This document shows positions 9,061-18,573 of a stretch of DNA of 64,000 nt, in pieces (the first letter of the stretch is position 1; each line of letters starts with the position of its first letter). The DNA is from Thermoplasmata archaeon (GTDB lineage: Archaea; Thermoplasmatota; Thermoplasmata; Methanomassiliicoccales; Methanomethylophilaceae): contig SUSY01000003.1 of the NCBI GenBank assembly GCA_015063185.1, positions 18,401 through 82,400 on the forward strand, in the 5' to 3' direction. A program made the translations under genes and the position numbers. The notes below the pieces were generated by a model that saw only the letters and a list, made by a program, of their open reading frames with translations, was not told the DNA's origin and made no database searches.

Positions 9061-10239
9061 ATGAGCCCAGACAAACACAATCCGTTCGATATGCAGAAGA
9101 TGGATTCCACCACGATGAAGCTGTATTGGATCTCCATCGCCATATCTGTGATAATGATCCCCATCGGCATACTCTTCGAGAGCATTACCGATGTTGTTGT
9201 CGCCGCCATCGTCATACTAGTCACACTTGTGACCATAAAGCACGACCGCAAGTTCATACACATCCCGCCAATGATCATCATCCTGATCCTGGTCAGCATG
9301 ATCCTCTCCACGATGAGTGGGATAATCTTCGAGATTGGGTTCATGGATATGTTTCAGGATGTGCTCCTAGGCGTCATCCTCAGTCTCGTCGGATTCATAT
9401 GTGCATATCTGGCACTGGGCAAGATGCCTGGATTCTCTGATGAGAAGCCCGTACTGATCTCATTGGAAGCATTTTGCTTCGGTGTCGCATCATATGCGAT
9501 ATTCGCCACAATAGCCAGATATGTCAACATGTTCATCTCCCTGCCCATCGACTATGTGGATATGTTCGACAGTCTGGCATATGTCATCATAGGCTCCTTC
9601 GCAATCTCACTCCTGTTCTGTCTCGATAAATCATCCTTCTTCAAACACACTGTCTTCAATTTCATGTACAACAACCAGGAAGCACTTGGAGTAAGATCGG
9701 AAAATGAGAGGTTGGAGATTGAGAATCTCATCACCTTGGGGGAATCCGATACGTTGGAATTCAAATCCACGCTCCGTACCAACCTCAAAACAGGGGAAAA
9801 GGACAAAAGGATGGAGAAAGCGGTTTTGAAGACCCTGACCGCATTCCTCAACTCCGAAGGAGGTACGCTTCTCATAGGAGTGGCCGATGACGGGGAGATC
9901 CTGGGTATTGACGAACACAGTTTTGACAACCGTGACAAACTCAACCTTCACATGACCAATCTGATCTCCAGTCAGATCGGTGATGAGTTCCTTCCGTTCA
10001 TAAGATTCAAACTTGTGGAATTCGAGGACAAGGCAGTCATGAAGGTCGTATGTAAACGTTGTAACATCCCCGTGTTCCTCAAGGAGAACAAGACCGAACA
10101 ATACTATGTCAGATCTGGACCATCGAGCGTAGAACTGACAGGTTCTGATATGATAAAGTACATCGGAAGCAAACAGAAGGTAAGGAAGTTGAGGATGCGC
10201 ATGGAGTGCCCATGCGCACCCGAAGATATAGAGGAATAA
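9061..10239 (+). CDS. multi-pass membrane protein fused to an AlbA_2/Schlafen-type (AAA_4) domain
   Basis: About 5-6 hydrophobic segments then ESDTLEFKSTLR...LKTLTAFLNSEGGTLLIGVADDGEILGI and YYVRSGPSSVEL. Confidence 0.8.
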   Translation: MSPDKHNPFDMQKMDSTTMKLYWISIAISVIMIPIGILFESITDVVVAAIVILVTLVTIKHDRKFIHIPPMIIILILVSMILSTMSGIIFEIGFMDMFQDVLLGVILSLVGFICAYLALGKMPGFSDEKPVLISLEAFCFGVASYAIFATIARYVNMFISLPIDYVDMFDSLAYVIIGSFAISLLFCLDKSSFFKHTVFNFMYNNQEALGVRSENERLEIENLITLGESDTLEFKSTLRTNLKTGEKDKRMEKAVLKTLTAFLNSEGGTLLIGVADDGEILGIDEHSFDNRDKLNLHMTNLISSQIGDEFLPFIRFKLVEFEDKAVMKVVCKRCNIPVFLKENKTEQYYVRSGPSSVELTGSDMIKYIGSKQKVRKLRMRMECPCAPEDIEE

Positions 10240-10488
10240 TCACACCTTATCTTCGCCTTTCAACTTGTCGGCCTGCCATGCGATGAACAGAGTCATGATG
10301 ATGGCAAGGAAAGTGACAAGGATAGCGTAGATGAGAAGACCCCATATGTCGCTTCCGGAGTCGAAAATCATTGCGACACCGGCCTTGATAGTCTCGTTCC
10401 ATGCAAGTGCTGCGACAAGTCCGAAAGCGGAAGTGATGAGGGCAGCGAAGGTCTCTACAACCTTAATCTTGAATTCTTTAGTCTTCAT
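10240..10488 (-). CDS. small two-TM membrane protein (DUF5654-like)
   Basis: MKTKEFKIKVVETFAALITSAFGLVAALAWNETIK, two hydrophobic helices. Confidence 0.65.
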   Translation of the reverse strand: MKTKEFKIKVVETFAALITSAFGLVAALAWNETIKAGVAMIFDSGSDIWGLLIYAILVTFLAIIMTLFIAWQADKLKGEDKV

Positions 10489-10565
10489 TTAGAACACCTG
10501 CGTTCAAAGAGGAGGTCAGTCTATAAATGGATGATGGCCACAAGACCGAGTCCCTACGAAGAATA

Positions 10566-10651
10566 TGGTGCGAGGGGTGGGATTCGAACCCACGGAACAC
10601 TAAGTACGGGATCTTAAGTCCCGCGCCTTTGGCCAGCTCGGCTACCCTCGC
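10566..10651 (-). tRNA. tRNA-Leu (anticodon TAA), CCA encoded
   Basis: Acceptor GCGAGGG/CCCTCGC, anticodon stem CGGGA-CTTAAGA-TCCCG, T-arm GTGGGTTCGAATCCCAC, long variable arm, encoded CCA. Confidence 0.93.
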
Positions 10652-10736
10652 CCGAACGCAAATTATTTGCCGTCTAGATAAAGGTGCCTATCGACAACCG
10701 ATATAACTGTTGATGACATACACCGTCGTGACCATC

Positions 10737-11144
10737 ATGAGCTACAAGAGACCCAGCGATGAGAAATTGGATGAGGCACTCGTCAATGTGCTCCTTAGGT
10801 GCCAGACCATTGGGTCCCAGAGCGAGTTCGTGCGTCTGGTTGTAGCCGAATTGGAGAAGGACGGCGAGACATATCGGGTCAGCGGAAACCGTATCAGGAA
10901 GTACGCTCTCGAGAATGGGATGATCTCTCTGGAGATCAACTACCGTGACTCCAAGAACAGGAGGGTCCCAGATACGTGTCCCGTATGTAAGTGTGATCTG
11001 ATTTCCATCAAGAACAGTACTCTCGATGGCGACACGATAGAGCTCATGAGAAAATGCCAGGCATGCGGATACATCTCCAGTGCCAAAGGCTCCATTCCGG
11101 GAAGGTACACGTTCATCCGCAAGACCAGAGGAATATCCCTATGA
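10737..11144 (+). CDS. zinc-ribbon/HTH-like regulatory protein
   Basis: CPVCKCDL ... CQACGYISS; N-terminal helical region; start at MSYKRPSDEK. Confidence 0.6.
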   Translation: MSYKRPSDEKLDEALVNVLLRCQTIGSQSEFVRLVVAELEKDGETYRVSGNRIRKYALENGMISLEINYRDSKNRRVPDTCPVCKCDLISIKNSTLDGDTIELMRKCQACGYISSAKGSIPGRYTFIRKTRGISL

Positions 11145-11404
11145 ACGACGAGAGGTCCATCCGGATGAGGGATGCCAAAGCGAAGTTGGATGAGGTGTGC
11201 CAGATTATAGATTCTCTGATAGATGGGCATGTCCTGGAACACCATGCCGCCGAAACACTGGGGAAACTCAGGGACATCTCGGACTCCGATGCGGACCCAG
11301 GCAGTCTCAGAAACATGATCCGTGCATTGGAGACCGACGAAGGAGCCCCTGGCTGGACCAGACCGTTGGATTCCGTCAAGAACGTCTACCGCAAAGTCTT
11401 ATAA
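11141..11404 (+). CDS. hypothetical protein, overlaps the upstream gene by 4 nt
   Basis: ATGA overlap; MNDERSIRMRDAKAKLDEVCQIIDSLIDGH. Confidence 0.55.
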   Translation: MNDERSIRMRDAKAKLDEVCQIIDSLIDGHVLEHHAAETLGKLRDISDSDADPGSLRNMIRALETDEGAPGWTRPLDSVKNVYRKVL

Positions 11405-11445
11405 TACTCCCTCTTTACACGTATTATTATTAGGCGGATGGTCAG

Positions 11446-12351
11446 ATGAAAAACTGGGAATTCGGTAAGGTTCAGGGAAACAAGATTGCCATCGACGAGA
11501 GACTGTCGGACATGATGGGAATCGTCGAAGGGGGATACGTATACAGCACGCTTTTCGAGTACACGGACGAGGAGCCCAAGAAGTATGAACTCATCCTCTC
11601 GATGTATCCTCAGGAGAACTACCGTACTCTCACAAACATCACCCTCTACATGAAGGACGTTCCGGGATCCAGTGCACAGGGTGCAAAATTCCTCGGCGAA
11701 AGAGGGATCAACATCCTCAACTCCATCTCCCTCGATGGGATCTCCGACACCATCATCATCTGGAAGATGTTGGCCGACCTGAGTTTCGCAGGCGAACTGG
11801 GAATCCTCAAGGAAAAGTTCGAGTCCCTCAAGGCTGCCGATGACCCCTCCGTCTCCCTCATCGAGCAGCTGGAGATCAAACCTGCCGACATAGGAAGGGT
11901 GTTCCGTACCGAAGCCAACGTCAACAAGACCGAACTCAGACGCGGTGCACCGGTCACGCTGAAGGACGGCATGTATGACATCTCCGTCGAATACGGGGAC
12001 ATCCTCAAGGACATGGACGGGAAGAACACCCTCATCGTCGCAGATGTGGGCTCATGGATCATGTCGGTCACATTCTTCAAGGAGAAGACCACGCTGAGAA
12101 AGATTTCGATCGATATCCCCGACTGCCCAGGTTCGATAGCGCAGTGCCTCTCCTGGATCGCGGAGCAGGGAATCAACCTGATCTCCGTGTTCAGCAAGGT
12201 CAAGATCTGCTATCAGACCATGACCTTGGACCTTGTCGCAGACTTTGCCGAATGCAGAATGGATAAGGACGAATTCGAAGCTGCGCTCAAATCCGCATTC
12301 GAGAACATGAATGGAATCTACACGCTTACACAGTTCGAAGAGCTGGAGTGA
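11446..12351 (+). CDS. double ACT-domain protein leading the ACS/CoFeSP cluster
   Basis: Two ACT-like units (NITLYMKDVPGSSAQGAKFLGERGINI; ISIDIPDCPGSIAQCLSWIAEQGINLISVF); stop lies 4 nt before the acsB start. Confidence 0.72.
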   Translation: MKNWEFGKVQGNKIAIDERLSDMMGIVEGGYVYSTLFEYTDEEPKKYELILSMYPQENYRTLTNITLYMKDVPGSSAQGAKFLGERGINILNSISLDGISDTIIIWKMLADLSFAGELGILKEKFESLKAADDPSVSLIEQLEIKPADIGRVFRTEANVNKTELRRGAPVTLKDGMYDISVEYGDILKDMDGKNTLIVADVGSWIMSVTFFKEKTTLRKISIDIPDCPGSIAQCLSWIAEQGINLISVFSKVKICYQTMTLDLVADFAECRMDKDEFEAALKSAFENMNGIYTLTQFEELE

Positions 12352-12355
12352 TACC

Positions 12356-14542
12356 ATGGACATTGCGAAAATCATCGAAAGATACGGAGACATCACCGGA
12401 CCTGATTTGGATGTGCTCCTCGGAACGGAGGAGAACATCGATGTCGGAACCCTGCTGTCCATGGCATCCGAGGGGTCCAAGGCAGTTGTGTCGCTGGCCA
12501 GGTCCATGGCATACAGGGCCGCTGCCGATGTGGGCAACGACCACGAACTCATCTATCCGGAGACAGGATACGGCCTCCCAACCATCTGCGCATGGAAGGG
12601 TATCGGATCCATGACCCTTGGACAGGCGATAGAGTTCCTTGACTCGCTTCCAGAAGCCGGTGCCTCGGAGCTCGGGGACGGGTTCGTCGCTGGAGAGAAT
12701 GCCATGTTCGCAGCGGACATCATCGAGGCGATCACATACATCAAAGGGGACCAAGAGCGTGCAGGTTTCATCCCCGACAGGACACTCAGAGGACTCGGAC
12801 TCAGTTTCGTCGACGAGACCATTCCCGGAGCCATCGCGTTCCTCGGATCATTGGAAGATCAGGAGAGCATCAAGAAGATGGCCAGGGACTTCCAGGGCAA
12901 AGGAATGGTGGGGCTCGCATCAGGTGACTACCCCGACCAGTTCGTCGCAGCAGGTGTGAAGATGGGATTGGACAGACTGTTCTATCCGGTCGGATTCTTC
13001 ACCGGAACCGTCCATGCACTCAGCTTCGCGGTCCGTGCGGCACTCACATTCGGCAACATCCAACCCGGAGACAGGGAAGGACTGACCGAATATCTGAAGA
13101 AGAGACCTAAGGTCATCGTCATTCAGAACGGAAAGCTCAACAGACTCGATGCTGCATTCGCATTCGCTGCACTTCTCCACAGTGCATCCATCGTCACAGA
13201 CCAGGACCTGCCTGAGATTCCACACTGTGTGAAGGTCTGCAAGAATCCCTTGGAGATGATCCAGAACGGAATCGAGGAGCGCGGGATCACAGTCAAACTC
13301 GAACCCATCGAACTTCCGGTCGGATACGCACCGTCCTTCGAGGGAGAGGTCGTCAGGAAGCCCGACACGTATGTGGAGGCGGGAGGAACGCGCAGCCCCG
13401 CATTCGAAGTGCTCCTCTCAAGGAAGGAGAACGAGGTCGAGGACGGTAAGGTCACACTCATCGGAAAGGAGATCGACGAGATGGAATCCGGTTCCATCTG
13501 CTCCGTCGCACTCATCGTGGAGGTCTACGGACAGAACATGCACGATGACCTCGAACCCGTCATGGAGAGGAGATTCCATGCGGCCATAAACTTCGCAGAG
13601 GGAGTGTGGCATGCAGGACAGCGCAACTCCAATTGGATAAGGATCAGTAAGACCTCCAAGGAGGCGGGATTCAAGTTCATCGACCTCGGAAGGATCCTCG
13701 TACACAAGATCAAGGAGGAGTTCGGACAGGTCGTCACCAGGGTACAGGCCACCGTCGTCACCGACCCGGAGGAACTCGAGAAACGCCTGGTCGAGGCCAA
13801 GGCGGCATACGATGCCAGGGACGAACGCATGAAAGGACTCAAGGACGATAAGGTCAACGTGTTCTACACATGCGAGATGTGTCAATCCTTCGCACCCACT
13901 CACATATGTATCATCACCCCCGAAAGGCTCGGACTCTGCGGTGCAATCAATTGGCTCGATGCCAAGGCCAGTAACGAGCTCGACCCCAAGGGCCCCAACA
14001 AACCCCTCGACATCGGTACGCCCATCGACGCCGAGAAGGGGGAATGGGAGATCGTCAACGATGCGGTCAGGATGCAGTCCATGGGAACCATCGAGAGAAT
14101 GTGCATGTACAGCATCATGGATGCCCCCATGACCTCATGCGGATGCTTCGAGGCGATCGTCGCCATGACCGTGGATATGCAGGCGGTAATCATCGTCGAC
14201 AGGGACTTCTCCGGAATGACACCTGTTGGAATGAAGTTTTCATCACTCGCAGGTTCGATAGGAGGAGGAAGGCAGACCCCCGGATTCATGGGAATCGGAA
14301 GGAAGTACGTAGCGAGCGAGAAGTTCATCTCCAAGGAAGGAGGAGTGCTGAGGATCGCTTGGATGCCCAAACAGCTGAAAGACTATCTCGCAGAGGACAT
14401 CAGAAAGAGAGGTGAGGAGCTTGAATGCCCTGACCTCCTCGATAAGATAGCTGACGAGACGGTCACCGATGACGCAGAAGGACTCATGGCATGGATGGCC
14501 GAGGTCGGTCACCCCGCACTCATGATGGACCCCCTGCTCTAA
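12356..14542 (+). CDS. acsB: acetyl-CoA synthase, bacterial-type full-length (AcsB/CdhC)
   Basis: 728 aa; A-cluster ligands C-x2-C-x8-C-x9-C (CEMCQSFAPTHICIITPERLGLC) and MTSCGCFEA; VARMFT-like linker and GGGRQTPGFMGIGRKY. Confidence 0.95.
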   Translation: MDIAKIIERYGDITGPDLDVLLGTEENIDVGTLLSMASEGSKAVVSLARSMAYRAAADVGNDHELIYPETGYGLPTICAWKGIGSMTLGQAIEFLDSLPEAGASELGDGFVAGENAMFAADIIEAITYIKGDQERAGFIPDRTLRGLGLSFVDETIPGAIAFLGSLEDQESIKKMARDFQGKGMVGLASGDYPDQFVAAGVKMGLDRLFYPVGFFTGTVHALSFAVRAALTFGNIQPGDREGLTEYLKKRPKVIVIQNGKLNRLDAAFAFAALLHSASIVTDQDLPEIPHCVKVCKNPLEMIQNGIEERGITVKLEPIELPVGYAPSFEGEVVRKPDTYVEAGGTRSPAFEVLLSRKENEVEDGKVTLIGKEIDEMESGSICSVALIVEVYGQNMHDDLEPVMERRFHAAINFAEGVWHAGQRNSNWIRISKTSKEAGFKFIDLGRILVHKIKEEFGQVVTRVQATVVTDPEELEKRLVEAKAAYDARDERMKGLKDDKVNVFYTCEMCQSFAPTHICIITPERLGLCGAINWLDAKASNELDPKGPNKPLDIGTPIDAEKGEWEIVNDAVRMQSMGTIERMCMYSIMDAPMTSCGCFEAIVAMTVDMQAVIIVDRDFSGMTPVGMKFSSLAGSIGGGRQTPGFMGIGRKYVASEKFISKEGGVLRIAWMPKQLKDYLAEDIRKRGEELECPDLLDKIADETVTDDAEGLMAWMAEVGHPALMMDPLL

Positions 14543-14554
14543 GGAGAATCTACA

Positions 14555-15484
14555 ATGACAGACATACCCCCAGTCAATGAGAAGTACACCGGCACGATCG
14601 GAGAGGTCGTACTCGGTAAGGGAGATTACATAGTGGGCGGAGCGAAGGGTATGCCCTTCCTCTCCTTCGAGAACCGCACCAACAGGAGACCCATCGTCGC
14701 AGGAGAGGTTTTCGACTCCATCGTCGATTACCCCGAACTCGCAGCCAAAATGTTCGACGGACGTCAGAAGGACCCTGTCGAGTGGGCACTCATGTGGAAG
14801 TCCATGGGTGTCGACATGATCTGCGTCAGGCTCGTCAGCACTGACCCCGCCAAGGGCGGCACGTCCCCCGAAGCCTGTGCGGAACTCGTGAAGAAGATCT
14901 CCGACAGGACAGGACTCCCAATCATCGTCAGCGGATGCGGCATCCTCGATGTCGACATCCCCGTGTTCACAGCAGTCAGCGCCGCAGTCACGGATAGCAG
15001 ACTTATCCTTTCCAAGGTGGACGAGGACGAGTACAAGAAGCTCGCCACCGTCGCCATCGCCAACAACCACATCATCATCGGATTCGCCAACTTGGACGTC
15101 AACCTGTCCAAGCAGATGAACATCCTCCTCACCGACTTCGGAGTGAAGAAGGAGAACATCCTCACGGATCCGCTCATGGCACCCCTCGGAATGGGACTGG
15201 ACTACTCCTACTCGGTCAACGAGAGGATCAGGATCTCTGGACTCATGGGGGACAAGATGCTCCAGCAGCCTCTGATCTGCGACTGTACCGGTGCATGGGA
15301 TGTGAGCGATGCCATCAACGAGGAGGATCCCGCTCTTGGTGATGCCGGACTCAGGGCCACTTGGTGGGAGGCCATGACCGCTATGTCCGCCATCGTATCC
15401 GGTGCCGACATGGTCATCATGCGTGGCCCCGGAGCGGCCGATATGATCCTCGGATACTGCGACGAACTCAGGGATGTGATCTGA
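14555..15484 (+). CDS. acsD: corrinoid iron-sulfur protein small subunit (AcsD/CdhD)
   Basis: TIM-barrel pattern; DMICVRLVSTDP, DPLMAPLGMGLDYSYSVNERIR, VIMRGPGAADMI. Confidence 0.93.
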   Translation: MTDIPPVNEKYTGTIGEVVLGKGDYIVGGAKGMPFLSFENRTNRRPIVAGEVFDSIVDYPELAAKMFDGRQKDPVEWALMWKSMGVDMICVRLVSTDPAKGGTSPEACAELVKKISDRTGLPIIVSGCGILDVDIPVFTAVSAAVTDSRLILSKVDEDEYKKLATVAIANNHIIIGFANLDVNLSKQMNILLTDFGVKKENILTDPLMAPLGMGLDYSYSVNERIRISGLMGDKMLQQPLICDCTGAWDVSDAINEEDPALGDAGLRATWWEAMTAMSAIVSGADMVIMRGPGAADMILGYCDELRDVI

Positions 15485-16797
15485 TGCCTACCGCTATCGA
15501 ATTCTTCAAACTCCTGCCCAAGACCAACTGTAAAGATTGCGGACAGCCTACGTGCCTCGCATTCGCTATGCTTCTGTCCAACCAGAAGGCCAAGATCGAG
15601 GACTGCCCCCATGTCAAACAGGAAGCCAAGGAGACCCTCGCAGAGGCATCCGCACCACCTGTCAGGACCATCGAGGTCGGAGACATCAAGATGGGAGGAG
15701 AGACCGTACTGTACAGGCACGAGCGTCGCTTCAACAACCCGATCGCATACGCGCTCACCGTTTCGGACAGACTTGACACGAACGCCATCGAAGAGAGGGT
15801 CGCATACATCAAATCCATCGCCTTCGACAGGGTCGGTATGATCTTCAAGGTCGACATGGTGTCCGTCAGGAACGACTCCGGTAACGCTGATGAGTTCGCA
15901 CGTGCCGTGAAGGATGTCTGTGCAACCTGGAAGGACCCGATCGTCATCGAGTCCACCGATGCCGATGCCATCAAGGCAGCTTTGTCGGTAGCTGATAGGA
16001 AACCACTGATCTATGGTGCCGATAAAGACAGATTGGAGACATACGTCAACATCGCCAGGGAGAACAAGTGTCCTCTCGCATTGATCTGTGACGGTCCGGA
16101 AGGTGCATTGGAGCTCACCGAGGCATGCGAGAAGATGGGATTCACCGACCTGATCCTCGACCTGACCACCGAAAATCTCAAGGAGACCCTTGAGGAACAG
16201 ACCATAGTCAGACGTGCCGCGATCAAGAAGAAGTTCAAACCCTTCGCATACCCGATGATGAACAGGGTCGGTTCCGGCGAATATGCCGTGGCCACCGCAG
16301 TGATGTCCACACTGAAGTACGGAAGCCTGGTCATCTTCGACGACCTGAAGAACTACGAGGCACTGCCCCTGTTCACCCTCAGGCAGAACATCTACACGGA
16401 CCCGCAGGTACCGATCCAGGTGAAACAGGACCTGTACCCCATCGGAAACCCCGATGAGCACTCGCCCATCATGTTCACCACCAACTTCTCCCTCACGTAC
16501 TTCACCGTACGTGCGGACATCGAGAAGTCGAAGATCCCGGTGTGGTTGCAGATCGTCAATACGGAGGGACTGTCCGTCCTCACCGCATACTCCGCCGGAA
16601 AGTTCGAACCGGAGCGCATCGCGGACGCGTTCGCGGAATCGGGTGTACTGTCCAAGTCTGACGGGCCCGTCATCATCCCCGGACTGGTCACGCGCATCTC
16701 CGGTAAGCTTCAGGAACTCATCGGAAGGAAGGTCGTCGTCGGAACCAACGAGTCCCGTGACATTCCGAAACACCTTAGGGAACTCACTTCACAATGA
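15484..16797 (+). CDS. acsC: corrinoid iron-sulfur protein large subunit (AcsC/CdhE)
   Basis: CX2CX4CX16C cluster motif (CKDCGQPTCLAFAMLLSNQKAKIEDCP), GGETVLYRHERRFNNP; start overlaps the acsD stop (TGATG). Confidence 0.94.
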   Translation: MPTAIEFFKLLPKTNCKDCGQPTCLAFAMLLSNQKAKIEDCPHVKQEAKETLAEASAPPVRTIEVGDIKMGGETVLYRHERRFNNPIAYALTVSDRLDTNAIEERVAYIKSIAFDRVGMIFKVDMVSVRNDSGNADEFARAVKDVCATWKDPIVIESTDADAIKAALSVADRKPLIYGADKDRLETYVNIARENKCPLALICDGPEGALELTEACEKMGFTDLILDLTTENLKETLEEQTIVRRAAIKKKFKPFAYPMMNRVGSGEYAVATAVMSTLKYGSLVIFDDLKNYEALPLFTLRQNIYTDPQVPIQVKQDLYPIGNPDEHSPIMFTTNFSLTYFTVRADIEKSKIPVWLQIVNTEGLSVLTAYSAGKFEPERIADAFAESGVLSKSDGPVIIPGLVTRISGKLQELIGRKVVVGTNESRDIPKHLRELTSQ

Positions 16798-17533
16798 GTT
16801 CCGCAAGATGTCCCACCGACTTCGCGAAAGCGGAGTCGTCCGGGACATCCACGACTTCTCCCCTCATCGCACAAGCGGTGACATGATCGTCACGTTCGAT
16901 CGGTACCACTTCGGTAAGACCAAGGCGTGCAGCCTCATCCATCAATGGAGTATAATCCATCTGAGGTATGTTGTTGATCACCAATATCCTACGTCCGACC
17001 TTCACACCGACCTCGTCCGCCAACTGAGACAGGCGTGCGGCGGTACGTACCCCTGTGATGGTGGGGTCGGATACGAGCACCAATACATCCGCACGTGGCA
17101 AGACCTTCCTGGAAAGATGCTCCATACCGGCCTCGTTGTCCACGACCGTGAACCTGTACTTCGGGATCATGTCGTTGAAACAGTTCCTAAGGACATCGTT
17201 GACGAAACAGTAACAACCCTCCCCTTCCGGCCTACCCATGACAAGAAGGTCCACATTGTCCCCCTCTGATACGTTCTGTTGAACCTTGGTGAGGATATAG
17301 TCCTGTTTACTGATGCTCGCGGGGACCTGATCGGGATCCGCGACGAGATCATTCCTGATGCCACCGATGGTACCGAACGTCTCGAGACCCAATTTCTCAC
17401 CGAGATTCGAATTCGGATCCGCATCCACTGCCAATACCAAGGACCTCTTCGCAAGATTACGGATGAGTTGCGAGGAAATGGTGCTCTTACCGACGCCGCC
17501 CTTTCCCGCGAATGCTATGATCACAGACCGCAC
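16784..17533 (-). CDS. CooC/AcsF-type nickel-insertion ATPase
   Basis: FAGKGGVGKST P-loop, DADPNSNLGEKLG, GRPEGEGCYCFVN CxC motif, DNEAGMEHLSR. Confidence 0.93.
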   Translation of the reverse strand: MRSVIIAFAGKGGVGKSTISSQLIRNLAKRSLVLAVDADPNSNLGEKLGLETFGTIGGIRNDLVADPDQVPASISKQDYILTKVQQNVSEGDNVDLLVMGRPEGEGCYCFVNDVLRNCFNDMIPKYRFTVVDNEAGMEHLSRKVLPRADVLVLVSDPTITGVRTAARLSQLADEVGVKVGRRILVINNIPQMDYTPLMDEAARLGLTEVVPIERDDHVTACAMRGEVVDVPDDSAFAKSVGHLAELIVK

Positions 17534-18528
17534 CTCTTCCTCATCTCTATGGACAATCCCTGAAGGAGATCGAACACGTTGTCAAGGAGTTCCTCATCTG
17601 CACCGCCGAGACCGCACTGAGGGGTCAACAAAGACTGGTGGATGAGGAGTTCCCTATCGACACCTTTCGATACCAGATCGTCGATGTGTTCCATCATACG
17701 GTCCGCTAGCGTCTCGGGAGTCTCACCCTCTATGAGGTTGCTGTTGGGAACGATGCCCCATGCAAGGGAACCCCCTCTCTTCAGGAAATCGGAGATCTCC
17801 TCGGGGTAGAGCGTTATATTCTTTCCGTACGCGTACGCATCGAAGTTCAGAATGTCGATGTTGGTCCTGAGCACCAGGGACCAATTGGTGTTCCCACAAC
17901 AATGGATGGCCTTCTGACAGTCCACACCCTCCATCGCCTCGTTGATCCATGAAAGCGCCTCCTCATCCGAAATGGATGCGAAAGGTGTTCCGAGGAGCGA
18001 AAGTGAGGGTTCGTCGAAGAACATGATGACGTTATCACAGTATTCCTTAAGCTTCCTGACCTGCCATCTTGCTGACAGATTGACGGTCTTCCTCACGATC
18101 TCCCCATAGGATTCGTCATAGATCGTCGGACGACCGGTTACATCCTGGACCTGAAGGCCCTCGCTGATGGGACCGGTGACCTGCCCCTTGATGGCCCTGA
18201 GACCGGAAAGATCGCGACCGATCATCTCATAGAATCCTGCGAAGTGTTCGGGCATAGCCTCGTAGTAATCAAGGTTCTCCTCGATGATCGCCATGTATGC
18301 TTCGGTGGGATCGTAATCGTTCAGATCCACCATGACCTTGTCCCCCTCCTCGATCAATCCGGGGAGATGCTCACCGGTCTGGAGATACATTCCCTCTTTG
18401 TAACCGAGTGCTGGCATCTGGGGCCACATCGGGATGTCCACACGTCCATCCAATACCATGTCCACGGCTGCCTTCGGATCCTTCTGAGGCATCGAGCCGA
18501 TGAGTGTAGTCGCGAAATTCCAATCCAT
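17521..18528 (-). CDS. core MetE-like folate-independent methionine synthase (MesB-like)
   Basis: 335 aa, C-terminal MetE barrel only: LIGSMPQ, KGQVTGPIS, FFDEPSLSLLG, Zn motif HCCGNTNW, LLTPQCGLGG. Confidence 0.85.
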   Translation of the reverse strand: MDWNFATTLIGSMPQKDPKAAVDMVLDGRVDIPMWPQMPALGYKEGMYLQTGEHLPGLIEEGDKVMVDLNDYDPTEAYMAIIEENLDYYEAMPEHFAGFYEMIGRDLSGLRAIKGQVTGPISEGLQVQDVTGRPTIYDESYGEIVRKTVNLSARWQVRKLKEYCDNVIMFFDEPSLSLLGTPFASISDEEALSWINEAMEGVDCQKAIHCCGNTNWSLVLRTNIDILNFDAYAYGKNITLYPEEISDFLKRGGSLAWGIVPNSNLIEGETPETLADRMMEHIDDLVSKGVDRELLIHQSLLTPQCGLGGADEELLDNVFDLLQGLSIEMRKRCGL

Positions 18529-18573
18529 ATGAGGGTGGAATCCTCATGTTCCTATAATAAGGCGCGCGCACGC

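Noticed and set aside
15208-16773. 521-aa ORF antisense to acsD/acsC
   Set aside because: Overlaps two recognisable CoFeSP genes; composition typical of antisense shadow.
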